NCBI GenBank assembly: GCA_944325315.1
Contig: CALVAA010000007.1
Coordinates: 41,565-105,564 of the forward strand
Direction of reading: 5' to 3'
From: Candidatus Gastranaerophilales bacterium
GTDB lineage: Bacteria > Cyanobacteriota > Vampirovibrionia > Gastranaerophilales > Gastranaerophilaceae
Length of the DNA stretch: 64,000 nt
Shown: in pieces, positions 26,535-35,063 of the stretch
Layout of the letters: every line of letters begins with the position of its first letter
How positions within the stretch are numbered: position 1 is the stretch's first letter
Made by a program: the position numbers and the translations under genes
Notes under the pieces: model-generated
Database searches by the model: none
What the model was told of the DNA's origin: nothing
What the model saw: only the letters and a program-made list of their open reading frames with translations

Positions 26535-27521
26535 ATGATTAAAATATTGGATTCAACCTTAAGAGACGGCGGCTATATTGTTGGCTGGAATTTTGGTGAA
26601 AAAAGAATTTTAAATATAATTAACAGTCTTGTTTTATCGGGGATTGATTTTATTGAACTCGGTTTTTTAACAAACAAAAAAACAAATTTAAATCATAGCC
26701 TTTTCAACAGTATGGAACAAGCACAAAGACTGGCCGGTTCTTTTAGCAACGGTAAATTTTGCCTTATGTTAAAACAAGGCGAGTATGATGTTGAAAAAAT
26801 TAAAACAAGCAACATTTTTTTAAGATATATCTTTAAAAAAAATAATAAAAAAACAGCTATTATAGAATGCAAAAAACTAATTGACAGAGGTATTAAACTT
26901 TTTGTTAATCCTGTTTTTATTGATGAATATAAAGACGATGAGTTTTTGGATTTAATGGAGAAGATTAGTCTGATGAATCCTTATGCGGTAAGTGTTGTGG
27001 ATTCAATAGGAGCAAAAAATGAATCGGAAATCGAGCAGCTTTTTATAAAACTTGACGATATTGTTAAAAAAGATATTAATTTTTGTTTTCATGGGCACAA
27101 TAATAAAGAAAGAGCTTTTATTTGTGCTAAAACTCTGATGAATTTAAACTTAAAGCGTTTAATTTTTATTGATTCAACCCTATCCGGCATGGGAAGAGGG
27201 GCGGGTAATATTTGTAGTGAACTTATATGCAGCTATTTGAATATTAAATATAAAAAAAATTATAATATTGAAATTCTGTTTAAAACAATTGAAGAAGAAT
27301 TAAACCCTATTTTTGAAAAAACTCCCTGGGGCAATTCCATTCCTTATTATATTTGCGCAAATTATAAGTGTCATAGTGAATATGCCGGAGAATTGATAAA
27401 AAGAAATATTAAAATTGAAGATATGGATTTTATTTTTTCCAATATTCCGAATGACAAAAAGGCGTTTTTTGATAAAACATATTTGGATGATATTATAGCT
27501 AAAACAAATATATTGAAATAA
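26535..27521 (+). CDS. DRE-TIM metallolyase / aldolase-like protein
   Basis: This TIM barrel of the HMGL-like aldolase group opens with LDSTLRDGGYIVGWNF (the DRE-type metal motif) and carries the second metal motif HGHNN and the barrel end DSTLSGMGRGAGN. Relatives include 4-hydroxy-2-oxovalerate aldolase and proteins found in polysaccharide gene clusters. At 328 aa it lacks room for the extra C-terminal domain of isopropylmalate synthase. TGTTATGAT (extended -10) ends 6 nt before the ATG and no ribosome site is present, so it is probably leaderless. The substrate is unknown. It overlaps the convergent antiporter gene by 23 nt. Confidence 0.85.
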   Translation: MIKILDSTLRDGGYIVGWNFGEKRILNIINSLVLSGIDFIELGFLTNKKTNLNHSLFNSMEQAQRLAGSFSNGKFCLMLKQGEYDVEKIKTSNIFLRYIFKKNNKKTAIIECKKLIDRGIKLFVNPVFIDEYKDDEFLDLMEKISLMNPYAVSVVDSIGAKNESEIEQLFIKLDDIVKKDINFCFHGHNNKERAFICAKTLMNLNLKRLIFIDSTLSGMGRGAGNICSELICSYLNIKYKKNYNIEILFKTIEEELNPIFEKTPWGNSIPYYICANYKCHSEYAGELIKRNIKIEDMDFIFSNIPNDKKAFFDKTYLDDIIAKTNILK

Positions 27522-28797
27522 CAGCCGCAATTATAAGAGCAGGATTAAAGTGTATAAAAGTCGGAATACAGGTGTCTTTTATATGGTTATGCTGGTTATC
27601 TGCATTTAATCCGGCAGTTGGACCTAAAGTTGTATCGGATGCGGGTGAGCCTGCATCTCCGAGTGCTGCCGCTGCACACAGAAGAATTATTATAGAAGGG
27701 GTTGAAAAGCCTAGTTTTTGGCAAAGAGGAACAAAAAGCACTGCAAGAATAGGTATTGTTCCGAATGAAGAACCTATTCCAATCGTAATAATAAGCCCCG
27801 CAAAAAGCATTGTTAAAGCTGCCAGTAATTTTGAATTTGCAATAAAAGGCATCATGGAATTTATTAATGATTCAATTGAGCCCGTTTCTTTTAATACAAG
27901 CGCATACCCTGCACAAACAAGCATTACAAAAGCAATGTATCCCATTAAACCAACGCCTTCATTCATTAAAAAATCCATTTTTTTATGCGGAACAGCTCTA
28001 AATCCGAAAATTATTCCAAGTCCGATTAAAGCTCCCAAAGGTAATGAACCGCTAATCAATTGGACAACTAACGTTACAATTGCCCCCAGAAGGGTCACAT
28101 AGTGTTTTTTTGTTAGTTTTTCGCAATTTTTAGTATTAAAATCCAAATTATCGTCATTTTTATATTCTCTTGGTTTTCTATAGCTTATAAAAATTGCAAT
28201 GAATAAGGCAATAAGCATTGCAAAACCCAAAATCCAACTATAGTGCCAAACGTCCGTTTTAAGAACTTTAATTCCGTTTTGGGTTATATTATCAGCAATT
28301 AAGCCTTGAAAAATTAGTCCAAAACCGGCAGGAATGGCAATATATGGAGCTTTTAGACCAAAGGCAAGCGAACAGGCAACAGCTCGTCTGTCTAATTTTA
28401 ACTTATTCATTAAATTTAAAAGCGGAGGAATTAAAATAGGAATAAATGCGATATGAACAGGTATTAAATTTTGTGACATTACCGAAATAACGGTAAGTAT
28501 AAGAAGCAATAGATACTTATTGTCTTTAATAAAATCAGATATTTTTATTGCAAGTATTTTGGCTAACCCCGTGTGTGTCATAGCGGCGGCAAGCGCTCCA
28601 AGAAGGATATAACTTAGGGCGGTTTCAGAGTTTTGTCCCATCCCTGAAATAAATAAATCCATAATTTTGGATATAGGCATTTTGGCCAACAAACCTGCAA
28701 TAATCGAGCTTATCATCAATGAAAAAAGTACATTAATTTTAAGCAAGCATAAGATACATAAAATTGTCACGGATACTATTGTGGCGTTTAATTCCAT
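27499..28797 (-). CDS. Na+/H+ antiporter family membrane protein (YuiF/NhaC-like)
   Basis: This 432-aa protein has about 12 hydrophobic helices. Family marks include the conserved segments LIPVHIAFIPILIPPLL and, near the C-terminus, ALGDAGSPASDTTLGPTAGL followed by DNQHNHIKDTCIP. These match the Na+/H+ antiporter family that also contains amino-acid/proton antiporters. It would exchange cations at the inner membrane. An extended -10 TGGTAAATT lies 7 nt before the ATG with no ribosome site, suggesting a leaderless mRNA. Confidence 0.85.
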   Translation of the reverse strand: MELNATIVSVTILCILCLLKINVLFSLMISSIIAGLLAKMPISKIMDLFISGMGQNSETALSYILLGALAAAMTHTGLAKILAIKISDFIKDNKYLLLLILTVISVMSQNLIPVHIAFIPILIPPLLNLMNKLKLDRRAVACSLAFGLKAPYIAIPAGFGLIFQGLIADNITQNGIKVLKTDVWHYSWILGFAMLIALFIAIFISYRKPREYKNDDNLDFNTKNCEKLTKKHYVTLLGAIVTLVVQLISGSLPLGALIGLGIIFGFRAVPHKKMDFLMNEGVGLMGYIAFVMLVCAGYALVLKETGSIESLINSMMPFIANSKLLAALTMLFAGLIITIGIGSSFGTIPILAVLFVPLCQKLGFSTPSIIILLCAAAALGDAGSPASDTTLGPTAGLNADNQHNHIKDTCIPTFIHFNPALIIAAVISIYLF

Positions 28798-28819
28798 AAA
28801 AAAAATTTACCATGAAAAA

Positions 28820-30238
28820 TTAAATTTTGCTAATTTTATAAATTAAAAGTCCTAAATCTTTTTTCTTATCATCTTTTAATTCAAACAAATATTCGCCTTT
28901 TGGCGTATAGAATATGTAGTTGTTATCTATCATTAAAATGTTTGTATTTTTAAATTTGAGGCTGCCAAGTAAATTAGCGGTTAAAACATAATTATCCTTA
29001 TTTTTATCAACAAGATTATAGAAACTGTCTATATCTGTATATGAATTTGCCCAATACGACATTTTTTCTATACTTTTAAAACTTCGTTTATCATTATTTT
29101 CAACGTCATAAATTTTAATGTTGTTTTTCGCAAGATAAACGCCGGCACTTGGGGTAATATCACTCCACCATTGCAAAGAATACAGTTTTGCGTTTTTCAG
29201 ATAGTCTTTAGATGCTATATACTCTGCAATTTTATTTGCTTTTGATGAATATATATGAAGAAGTTTTGAATCTTTATGAAGTGTATTTGGAAAGGTGAGC
29301 AATATTAAAGTTGAATAAAATAAAATTTTTAAAATCTTATTTTTGAAAAGCTGTTTTTTAAAAAGCCAAAAAAGAACAATAAAATATATGTAGTAAAAAT
29401 AATGATTCCAATAACTTCCAAAGTGAACAAAAAAGAAAATATAGCTTAAAGTAAAGTAAACGCAAAAGGCAAAGTAAAAAGCACGCTTTGAATGTTTAAA
29501 AACCAAAACGGGAAAAACCGTAAGCAGAAAAAAAAGGTCAATCTTGAAAATGTGCGCTAAAAAAGAATCAGAAAAAACAAAAGAACCTCTAATACCACTG
29601 TGTCTCAAATTATAAGTCTGGGCTAAAATTAAAAGAGCACATAAAATAAAAATCAGGACAGTTTCGATTAATTTTCTATTAGAAATTCTTTTTTTAAGGT
29701 AGCCTTTTATAAGGTCAAACAAAAATGCAAGAGCAATATAAAAACTCCCGACAAGTGCAAGCACGCTGGTATTGGCACAAATAAGTATTAAAAAGGCAAA
29801 TAAGCGGGGTTTTTCAAGTCTTTTTGGGTAAAATGTGCAGATTAAAAACAAAAATAAAATTCCAACAGAATAACATCTTGCAACGGGTGCAAAATATAGC
29901 AAACATGGTGTTGAAAAACAAATTAAAAATTTAGCCAAAGGGCTAAACGGCGCTTTTTTCCATAAAATAAACACAGCTAAAGCCATAAAAGCCCAATTCA
30001 ATATAAGCATAGGATACGGGTACAATTCGACAAAAGAGAAAGGTTTTAAAATTAGAAACCAAACTAAAAAATGTCCTTCTATTCTTGTCAAATGAAAAAT
30101 TTCACCCAGACTTAAACAAGAAATATCATACCCATGGGCTTCATCCCAAAAAGGAACTCTTGTAATTGCAATAGCAAAAGTAATTATTGCAAAAAGAAAA
30201 AAACCGTATTTGTTTAGATAACTATTTAATAATTTCAT
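28820..30238 (-). CDS. GT-C fold membrane glycosyltransferase, paralogue 3
   Basis: This 472-aa protein has about 10 TM helices. The first extracytoplasmic loop contains RVPFWDEAHGYD, the acidic motif that marks GT-C transferases (ArnT/PMT/GT39-like), which use polyprenyl-phosphate sugars. The conserved VARCYSVGILFLFL helix and the soluble C-terminal ~120 residues are shared with two paralogues at 31561-33003 and 32993-34477. It overlaps rdgB by 17 nt. The acceptor (lipid A-like, wall polymer or protein) is unknown. Confidence 0.82.
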   Translation of the reverse strand: MKLLNSYLNKYGFFLFAIITFAIAITRVPFWDEAHGYDISCLSLGEIFHLTRIEGHFLVWFLILKPFSFVELYPYPMLILNWAFMALAVFILWKKAPFSPLAKFLICFSTPCLLYFAPVARCYSVGILFLFLICTFYPKRLEKPRLFAFLILICANTSVLALVGSFYIALAFLFDLIKGYLKKRISNRKLIETVLIFILCALLILAQTYNLRHSGIRGSFVFSDSFLAHIFKIDLFFLLTVFPVLVFKHSKRAFYFAFCVYFTLSYIFFFVHFGSYWNHYFYYIYFIVLFWLFKKQLFKNKILKILFYSTLILLTFPNTLHKDSKLLHIYSSKANKIAEYIASKDYLKNAKLYSLQWWSDITPSAGVYLAKNNIKIYDVENNDKRSFKSIEKMSYWANSYTDIDSFYNLVDKNKDNYVLTANLLGSLKFKNTNILMIDNNYIFYTPKGEYLFELKDDKKKDLGLLIYKISKI

Positions 30239-30800
30239 CTTTTAAAAATTTTAAAACATTATTTAAAGCTTTTGCTCTGTGGGACACTTTGGCCTTCTGT
30301 TCTTTTGTGAGTTCTGCCATACCTTTATTTTCGGATTTTACAAAAAATATCGGATCATAGCCAAATCCGCCCGTGCCTTTTTCTTGTTTGAGAATAGAAC
30401 CGATGCACTCACCTTGGGTTTTATATACAATATTTCCTTTTTTATCCGTAATTACCATAGCACAAACAAATTTTGCATCCCTTTTTTCTACGCCCTTTAA
30501 ATTATCTAAAAGTTTTTCTATTCTTTCTTTTGGGGTTTTTGCATAACGTGCGGAGTATATACCGGGAGCTCCGTCTAAAGCTTCAACGCAAAGCCCCGAA
30601 TCGTCCGCAAGATAAAGTTCGGTTGTACCGTTCAAGCTTGCACATTTTGCTTTGCAATAGGCATTTTCAATAAAGTCTTTGCCGTCTTCAACGGGGTCAA
30701 ATTCTCCTTTCGGAAGAATAAATTCAATATCATAATCTTTTGCTATCAGATTAATTTCGTCTACTTTGTTTTTGTTTGAAGTTGCAAGAGTAATCAGCAT
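30222..30800 (-). CDS. rdgB: dITP/XTP pyrophosphatase (RdgB/HAM1)
   Basis: This enzyme hydrolyses non-canonical purine triphosphates (dITP, XTP) to monophosphates, keeping them out of nucleic acids. The motifs are LATSNKNKVDEI, LADDSGLCVEALDGAPGIYS, GTGGFGYDPIF and SHRAKALN, all complete. Length (192 aa) is standard. The ATG follows the uppS stop directly (TAAATG) so translation is coupled. It lies between glycosyltransferases, probably as a passenger in the operon. Confidence 0.97.
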   Translation of the reverse strand: MLITLATSNKNKVDEINLIAKDYDIEFILPKGEFDPVEDGKDFIENAYCKAKCASLNGTTELYLADDSGLCVEALDGAPGIYSARYAKTPKERIEKLLDNLKGVEKRDAKFVCAMVITDKKGNIVYKTQGECIGSILKQEKGTGGFGYDPIFFVKSENKGMAELTKEQKAKVSHRAKALNNVLKFLKDEIIK

Positions 30801-31523
30801 TTATCTCCCCCATCTTCTTTGTCTGTTTGCAAATTCATATATTGCATCTTTTAGATGATTTTTGTCAAATTCCGGCCAGTAAACATTTGTTGAATATATT
30901 TCGCTGTATGCAATTTGCCATAACAAATAGTTACTTATTCTTTTTTCTCCTGAAGTTCTTATTAATAAATCAGGATCGGGCAAACCTTTTGTATACAGGT
31001 AGTTTGAAATTAGTTTTTGGTCTACATCTTCCGGTTTGATTTTATCTTTTATAATATTTTTAACGGCATTTGTAATTTCATCTCTGCTCCCGTAGTTTAT
31101 AGCAACAGTGAGAGTTACGCCTGTATTATTTTCCGTTGTCTTTCTTGATTCTTCCAATATTTTTTGAAGATTTGTATTTAAGCGGCTCAAATTGCCTATA
31201 AAATTCATCTTTACGTTATTTTCATTCAATTCTTTTAATTCTGATTTTAGGGTTGATGCAAGAAGTTCCATTAAAAAATCCACTTCTTCTTTTTTTCTGT
31301 TCCAGTTTTCGGTTGAAAAAGCATACAAAGTTAAATATTTAATTTTAAAATCATCACAGGCACGTGCTGTTTTTTTTAAAGCTTCAACTCCTTTTTTATG
31401 ACCGGATATTGAGGGCAAAAAGTGTTCTTTTGCCCAGCGTCTGTTGCCGTCCATTATTATCGCTATATGTTTTAAATTGGTTTTTTCTACAATTTTTATA
31501 ATTTTTTCTTTTTCTAATTCCAT
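30801..31523 (-). CDS. uppS: Undecaprenyl diphosphate synthase (UppS)
   Basis: This cis-prenyltransferase makes the C55 carrier for wall and glycan synthesis. The motifs are AIIMDGNRRWAKE (catalytic Asp), GHKKGVEAL, YAFSTENWNR, LLIRTSGEKRISNYLLWQ and VYWPEFD. I start at the ATG at 31523 because CGGAGGG lies 6 nt before it. An in-frame ATG at 31553 falls on the extended -10 box (TGGTAAAAT), so that codon would not be transcribed. The product is 240 aa, a normal length. It sits among three GT-C genes that need polyprenyl-phosphate donors. Confidence 0.97.
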   Translation of the reverse strand: MELEKEKIIKIVEKTNLKHIAIIMDGNRRWAKEHFLPSISGHKKGVEALKKTARACDDFKIKYLTLYAFSTENWNRKKEEVDFLMELLASTLKSELKELNENNVKMNFIGNLSRLNTNLQKILEESRKTTENNTGVTLTVAINYGSRDEITNAVKNIIKDKIKPEDVDQKLISNYLYTKGLPDPDLLIRTSGEKRISNYLLWQIAYSEIYSTNVYWPEFDKNHLKDAIYEFANRQRRWGR

Positions 31524-31560
31524 TTTCCCTCCGAGACTTTTTAATTTTACCATATAAATT

Positions 31561-33003
31561 TTATTTATTTACTTCAATCGTATAAGCCCAAAAGAGAATG
31601 TCGGGGTTTTTATAAAACGGTTTAAAAATAATAGTGCTTTTATCTCCTTTAAAAATAAATGAGTCGTTGTTTTTAGTTAACAGGGGGTTATTTTTTTCAT
31701 GATTAAAAAAAAATTGGTTTGTAAGAAGAATTGAATTGTTTTCAACATGTTTTATAAAATTGTCAGGATCAAATTGACTTAAATTAAATTCTATTTGTTT
31801 TCGCATGCTTTTTGGGCTTTTTCTTTCAATGTTATTTTTATCGTAAATATTAACATTTTTTAAATATGGCAAACTCGCAGGTGCAATGTCGCTCCAAGGG
31901 TCAAGGCAGAACAATTTTTTGTTTTTAAAAACAGGATTTTCGAGAATAATTTGTGCAATATATTTTGATTTTGAATCGTTAATGGTGGTCAACTTTGAAT
32001 CGATGAACATTGAACCTTTGAAGATGCATAGTGAAAGTATGATATAAAAACACATATTTAATATTTTTGAAATTTTGTTTTCTTCTTTTAAAATCCAAAA
32101 GGCTGTAACGAAATAAAGGTAGAAGTAAAAATAATGCCAAAAGTTTCCGCTGTAGAAAAAAGTGAATAAAACTATCATCGAAAAGTATGTTGATAAAATA
32201 AAAAATAAAACTTTTTTGTTATTTTTAGTGCAAAAATAACAAAAAACAAAAGCGCAGACAACGCAGGCAGTTCTTAGAAGACTCATTAAGGTTGACTGTA
32301 TCGGATACTGTTTTATAAAAAATACAGGCCTGAAAATAAAGCCCAGAAAGTCTCTTAAAAAACCCATTTCGGGAAGCTGTCTAAGATAATCCGGACTAAA
32401 AGAAAAAATTTGAAAAGCGACAACAGAACAAGCAAATAAAAATATTAAAAGAATTTTGTAAAAGTTTTTATTTTTTCTGTTTTCAAAAAGAAAGATAATC
32501 AAAAGAAAAAAGCTTCCAATGAAAGCCATAACCGAAGTGTTTAAGCTTAAGGATAAAAATACGGTGTATATATAGGGCTTTTTAAATCTTATTTTATATA
32601 TTGAAAGCGCTAAAAATAAAAATAAAATCCCAACAGAATAGCATCTGGCGACTGTTCCCCATAAAAATAAAAAAGGAGTTGAAAAAGTTATCAAAAGTTT
32701 TTGTGTAAATGAAAATTTTGAATATTTCAGAAGCAAAAAAACTGCTCCCGAGGCAAATAAAGCATTAATTGTATAAATTGAGTAAGGATAAAAAATATTC
32801 AGCTTTGCAAAAGGAAAAATAATTAAATACCAGGGGAAAAGATGACACTCCAGCTTCATTAAATCCAAAAATTCAGCGGGGTTACTGTTTGCGCTAATTA
32901 GCCAAGCTCTTGCTTCATCCCAAAAGGGAATTCTTTGAAAGCTTATAATTAAACATAAAGTAAAGTATATTAAAGTAACAATAATGTATTTTTTATTTTT
33001 CAT
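31561..33003 (-). CDS. GT-C fold membrane glycosyltransferase, paralogue 2
   Basis: This about 480-aa multi-spanning protein is homologous to its neighbours. The GT-C acidic motif is RIPFWDEARAW, and the helix VARCYSVGILFLFLALS is nearly identical to that of paralogue 3. A soluble tail of ~120 residues contains LDPWSDIAPASLPYLKN, which matches LQWWSDITPSAGVYLAKN in paralogue 3. The start is uncertain: ATGs at 33009 and 33003 and a TTG at 33012 are in frame, all inside the upstream gene's 3' end. Translation is likely coupled to that gene. The sugar donor and acceptor are unknown. Confidence 0.82.
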   Translation of the reverse strand: MKNKKYIIVTLIYFTLCLIISFQRIPFWDEARAWLISANSNPAEFLDLMKLECHLFPWYLIIFPFAKLNIFYPYSIYTINALFASGAVFLLLKYSKFSFTQKLLITFSTPFLFLWGTVARCYSVGILFLFLALSIYKIRFKKPYIYTVFLSLSLNTSVMAFIGSFFLLIIFLFENRKNKNFYKILLIFLFACSVVAFQIFSFSPDYLRQLPEMGFLRDFLGFIFRPVFFIKQYPIQSTLMSLLRTACVVCAFVFCYFCTKNNKKVLFFILSTYFSMIVLFTFFYSGNFWHYFYFYLYFVTAFWILKEENKISKILNMCFYIILSLCIFKGSMFIDSKLTTINDSKSKYIAQIILENPVFKNKKLFCLDPWSDIAPASLPYLKNVNIYDKNNIERKSPKSMRKQIEFNLSQFDPDNFIKHVENNSILLTNQFFFNHEKNNPLLTKNNDSFIFKGDKSTIIFKPFYKNPDILFWAYTIEVNK

Positions 33004-34477
33004 AAACATCAACCACGTTAATTTTATAAATGCTGAAAGGAATATTTGGCATAAATTTTACAATTTCAAAAAAGATTTTGCATTTGTCATCAGTATAAAT
33101 AAAACCATTTTTTGTAAAGTATAATTCTTTTGCCCTAAAGCCTTGGTAGAAAATATAGTTTTGAGTTATAAGATAATTATTCTTTGTTTTATCAAGATGT
33201 TTTATAAATTCTCCTCCATAAAAAGGAGTTGTCCTGAATTTATCTATATTTTTTGCGCTTTGAAAAGTTGTTCTGTCTTTTCCTTCTATATCATATATTT
33301 TTATATTTTTTTGTTCCAAATAAGGTGCAACTCCGGGGAAAAAGTGATAAAACCAGTCAAGATAAAAGAGCTTTGAATTTTTAAATTCCTGATTATCAAA
33401 AATAACATCAATCATTGTTTTATAAGTTCTTGTGTCAAGTGTTTCCGGAAGTTTTTTGTTAATAAAACAGGTTTGGAAAAGAGATAAAAATAAAAAACAA
33501 TAAAGAATAATATTTATATATTTAACATTTTTTATTTTGTCCCAACTTATCCAAAGAGCAGCAATAAAATATACGAAGTAAAAATAATAATGCCATACAT
33601 TTCCCAAATATACTTTAATAAAGAAAGTGCTCATCAGGATATATATTATAAACAGAAACAGAAATGAATGTCTTGCTTTTTTTAAAAATACGGCAGAATA
33701 AACCCAAAACACTCCTGACGATACAATAAAAAAAAGAATTCTTAAAAAAGTTTTGTCTTCAATATTTAAAAAGAATAGCCCCAAAAAGCTTAAAGCGTCA
33801 AGTTTAAAGTTTACTATTTCATTAACTAAAGAAGCCTGCCTTTCGGGGATTTGAGCGCCAATGAACTGGCTTAAGAGAAAAACAAAAGAAAAAATAAAAA
33901 CCAAACCGCAAATTACAATATTTTTTTTTGATAACCTATATTTAAAACAGTTTATTAAAAATAAAATAAAAAATGCAAAAGCGCCAAAAAGGTTAATTAT
34001 TGAAATATTTCCGAATAAACTGACTAAAAAAGAATACAAAACCGGTCTTTTTAATTGATTTTTATATAAAAAACAAATTAAAAATAATATCAAAACCCCT
34101 AATGTATATGGTCTTGATACAACTCCAAAGTAATTTAAAAAGGGGTATGAAAAAGTAATCAGAAACTTAATGATATTGTTAAAAGGAGCTTTTTTCCAAA
34201 AAAAGACAATTAAAACAGACGCAATTATCCAATTTACAAAAAGCATTGAATAAGGATAGAAATTGATATTATGACTAAAAAGTTTTAAAATAAGATACCA
34301 GATTAAGTTATGCCCTTCAAATCTTGTTATGGTAAAAATTTCATAAAAGTTCATTCTTGAAATAATATATGCAAAAGATTCATCAAAACACGGGGTTCTA
34401 AAAAAAGAGTACAAAAAAGTTGCAACAATAAAAGCAAAAGGAGAAATTTTTGCGAGATATTTGTTAAAAACATTCAT
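32993..34477 (-). CDS. GT-C fold membrane glycosyltransferase, paralogue 1
   Basis: This 494-aa protein is the first gene of the envelope operon. It shares with the other two the GT-C loop (RTPCFDESFAYI, here with Cys for the usual Trp-neighbour position), VVSRPYTLGVLILFLICFLY and the tail YLDWFYHFFPGVAPYLEQKN. I start at the ATG at 34477: an extended -10 TGTTATACT (TATACT at 34484-34489) ends 6 nt before it, so the mRNA would be leaderless. An upstream in-frame ATG (34513) would precede the promoter. Function is inferred from fold motifs only. Confidence 0.82.
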   Translation of the reverse strand: MNVFNKYLAKISPFAFIVATFLYSFFRTPCFDESFAYIISRMNFYEIFTITRFEGHNLIWYLILKLFSHNINFYPYSMLFVNWIIASVLIVFFWKKAPFNNIIKFLITFSYPFLNYFGVVSRPYTLGVLILFLICFLYKNQLKRPVLYSFLVSLFGNISIINLFGAFAFFILFLINCFKYRLSKKNIVICGLVFIFSFVFLLSQFIGAQIPERQASLVNEIVNFKLDALSFLGLFFLNIEDKTFLRILFFIVSSGVFWVYSAVFLKKARHSFLFLFIIYILMSTFFIKVYLGNVWHYYFYFVYFIAALWISWDKIKNVKYINIILYCFLFLSLFQTCFINKKLPETLDTRTYKTMIDVIFDNQEFKNSKLFYLDWFYHFFPGVAPYLEQKNIKIYDIEGKDRTTFQSAKNIDKFRTTPFYGGEFIKHLDKTKNNYLITQNYIFYQGFRAKELYFTKNGFIYTDDKCKIFFEIVKFMPNIPFSIYKINVVDVYEK

Positions 34478-34483
34478 AAAACA

Positions 34484-34489
34484 AGTATA
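34484..34489 (-). promoter_or_regulatory. Extended -10 box of a leaderless promoter
   Basis: On the minus strand TGT-TATACT ends six nt before the ATG of the glycosyltransferase at 34477. With a transcription start about 7 nt downstream of the box, the mRNA would begin at the start codon. The same arrangement recurs through the window. Confidence 0.6.
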
Positions 34490-34571
34490 ACAGACTTGTT
34501 TTTTATAGGTCAAAAATTTAAAACAAAATATGAATTATGAATATAAATAAAAGTTATGATAATATGAAAAT

Positions 34572-35063
34572 ATGATTGATATTGTAATATTGTATATTTT
34601 AAATAAATACGACGCAACAATTTATAGAATTGCAAGAATAATAGACGAAACGTTTATGGCTTATTTAAAGGCAAGTACGGGAACTATAAATCCGGCGCTA
34701 AAAAGGTTAAAAAATCTCGGTTGTGTTGAATTTACGGAAAAAATGAGCGATGGCGGTATGTTATCTAAAATTTATTCGATAACGCCCGTTGGAAAGGAAC
34801 ATTTAGCAAATCTTTTGCTTTCTTTTGAGTGTAAAAATCCTTATTATATTTTAAATGATGTAAAAATAGCGCTTTGCTGTTCAAGCGTATTAAGTATTCA
34901 CCAATATAGCGAATTTAAGGAAAATTTAAAAAATTATCTTGAACTTTATAAAATTAAACTGGAAAACGGATTAAGTGATTATTGCGATGAATTTGACTTA
35001 ATTCAAAAAAGAACAATGGAAATAACAATTAAGCAAGCAGAAGAGCTTTTGGGTTTATTATGA
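34572..35063 (+). CDS. PadR-like winged-helix regulator
   Basis: Residues 1-~80 read as a PadR-type winged helix: a short N-terminal helix (IVILYILNKYDATIYRIARI), a recognition helix (TGTINPALKRLKNLGCVEF) and a wing (YSITPVGKEHLANLL). The C-terminal half (~85-163) is helical and would dimerise. It overlaps the downstream DUF512 gene by ATGA. TAATAT ends 6 nt before the ATG, suggesting a leaderless mRNA. Target genes are unknown. It is a regulator-like protein by fold, not by proven family membership. Confidence 0.72.
   Translation: MIDIVILYILNKYDATIYRIARIIDETFMAYLKASTGTINPALKRLKNLGCVEFTEKMSDGGMLSKIYSITPVGKEHLANLLLSFECKNPYYILNDVKIALCCSSVLSIHQYSEFKENLKNYLELYKIKLENGLSDYCDEFDLIQKRTMEITIKQAEELLGLL

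Noticed and set aside
31524..31553. A longer N-terminus for UppS
   Set aside because: The extra ten codons contain the extended -10 box and the ribosome site of the shorter, family-length protein.
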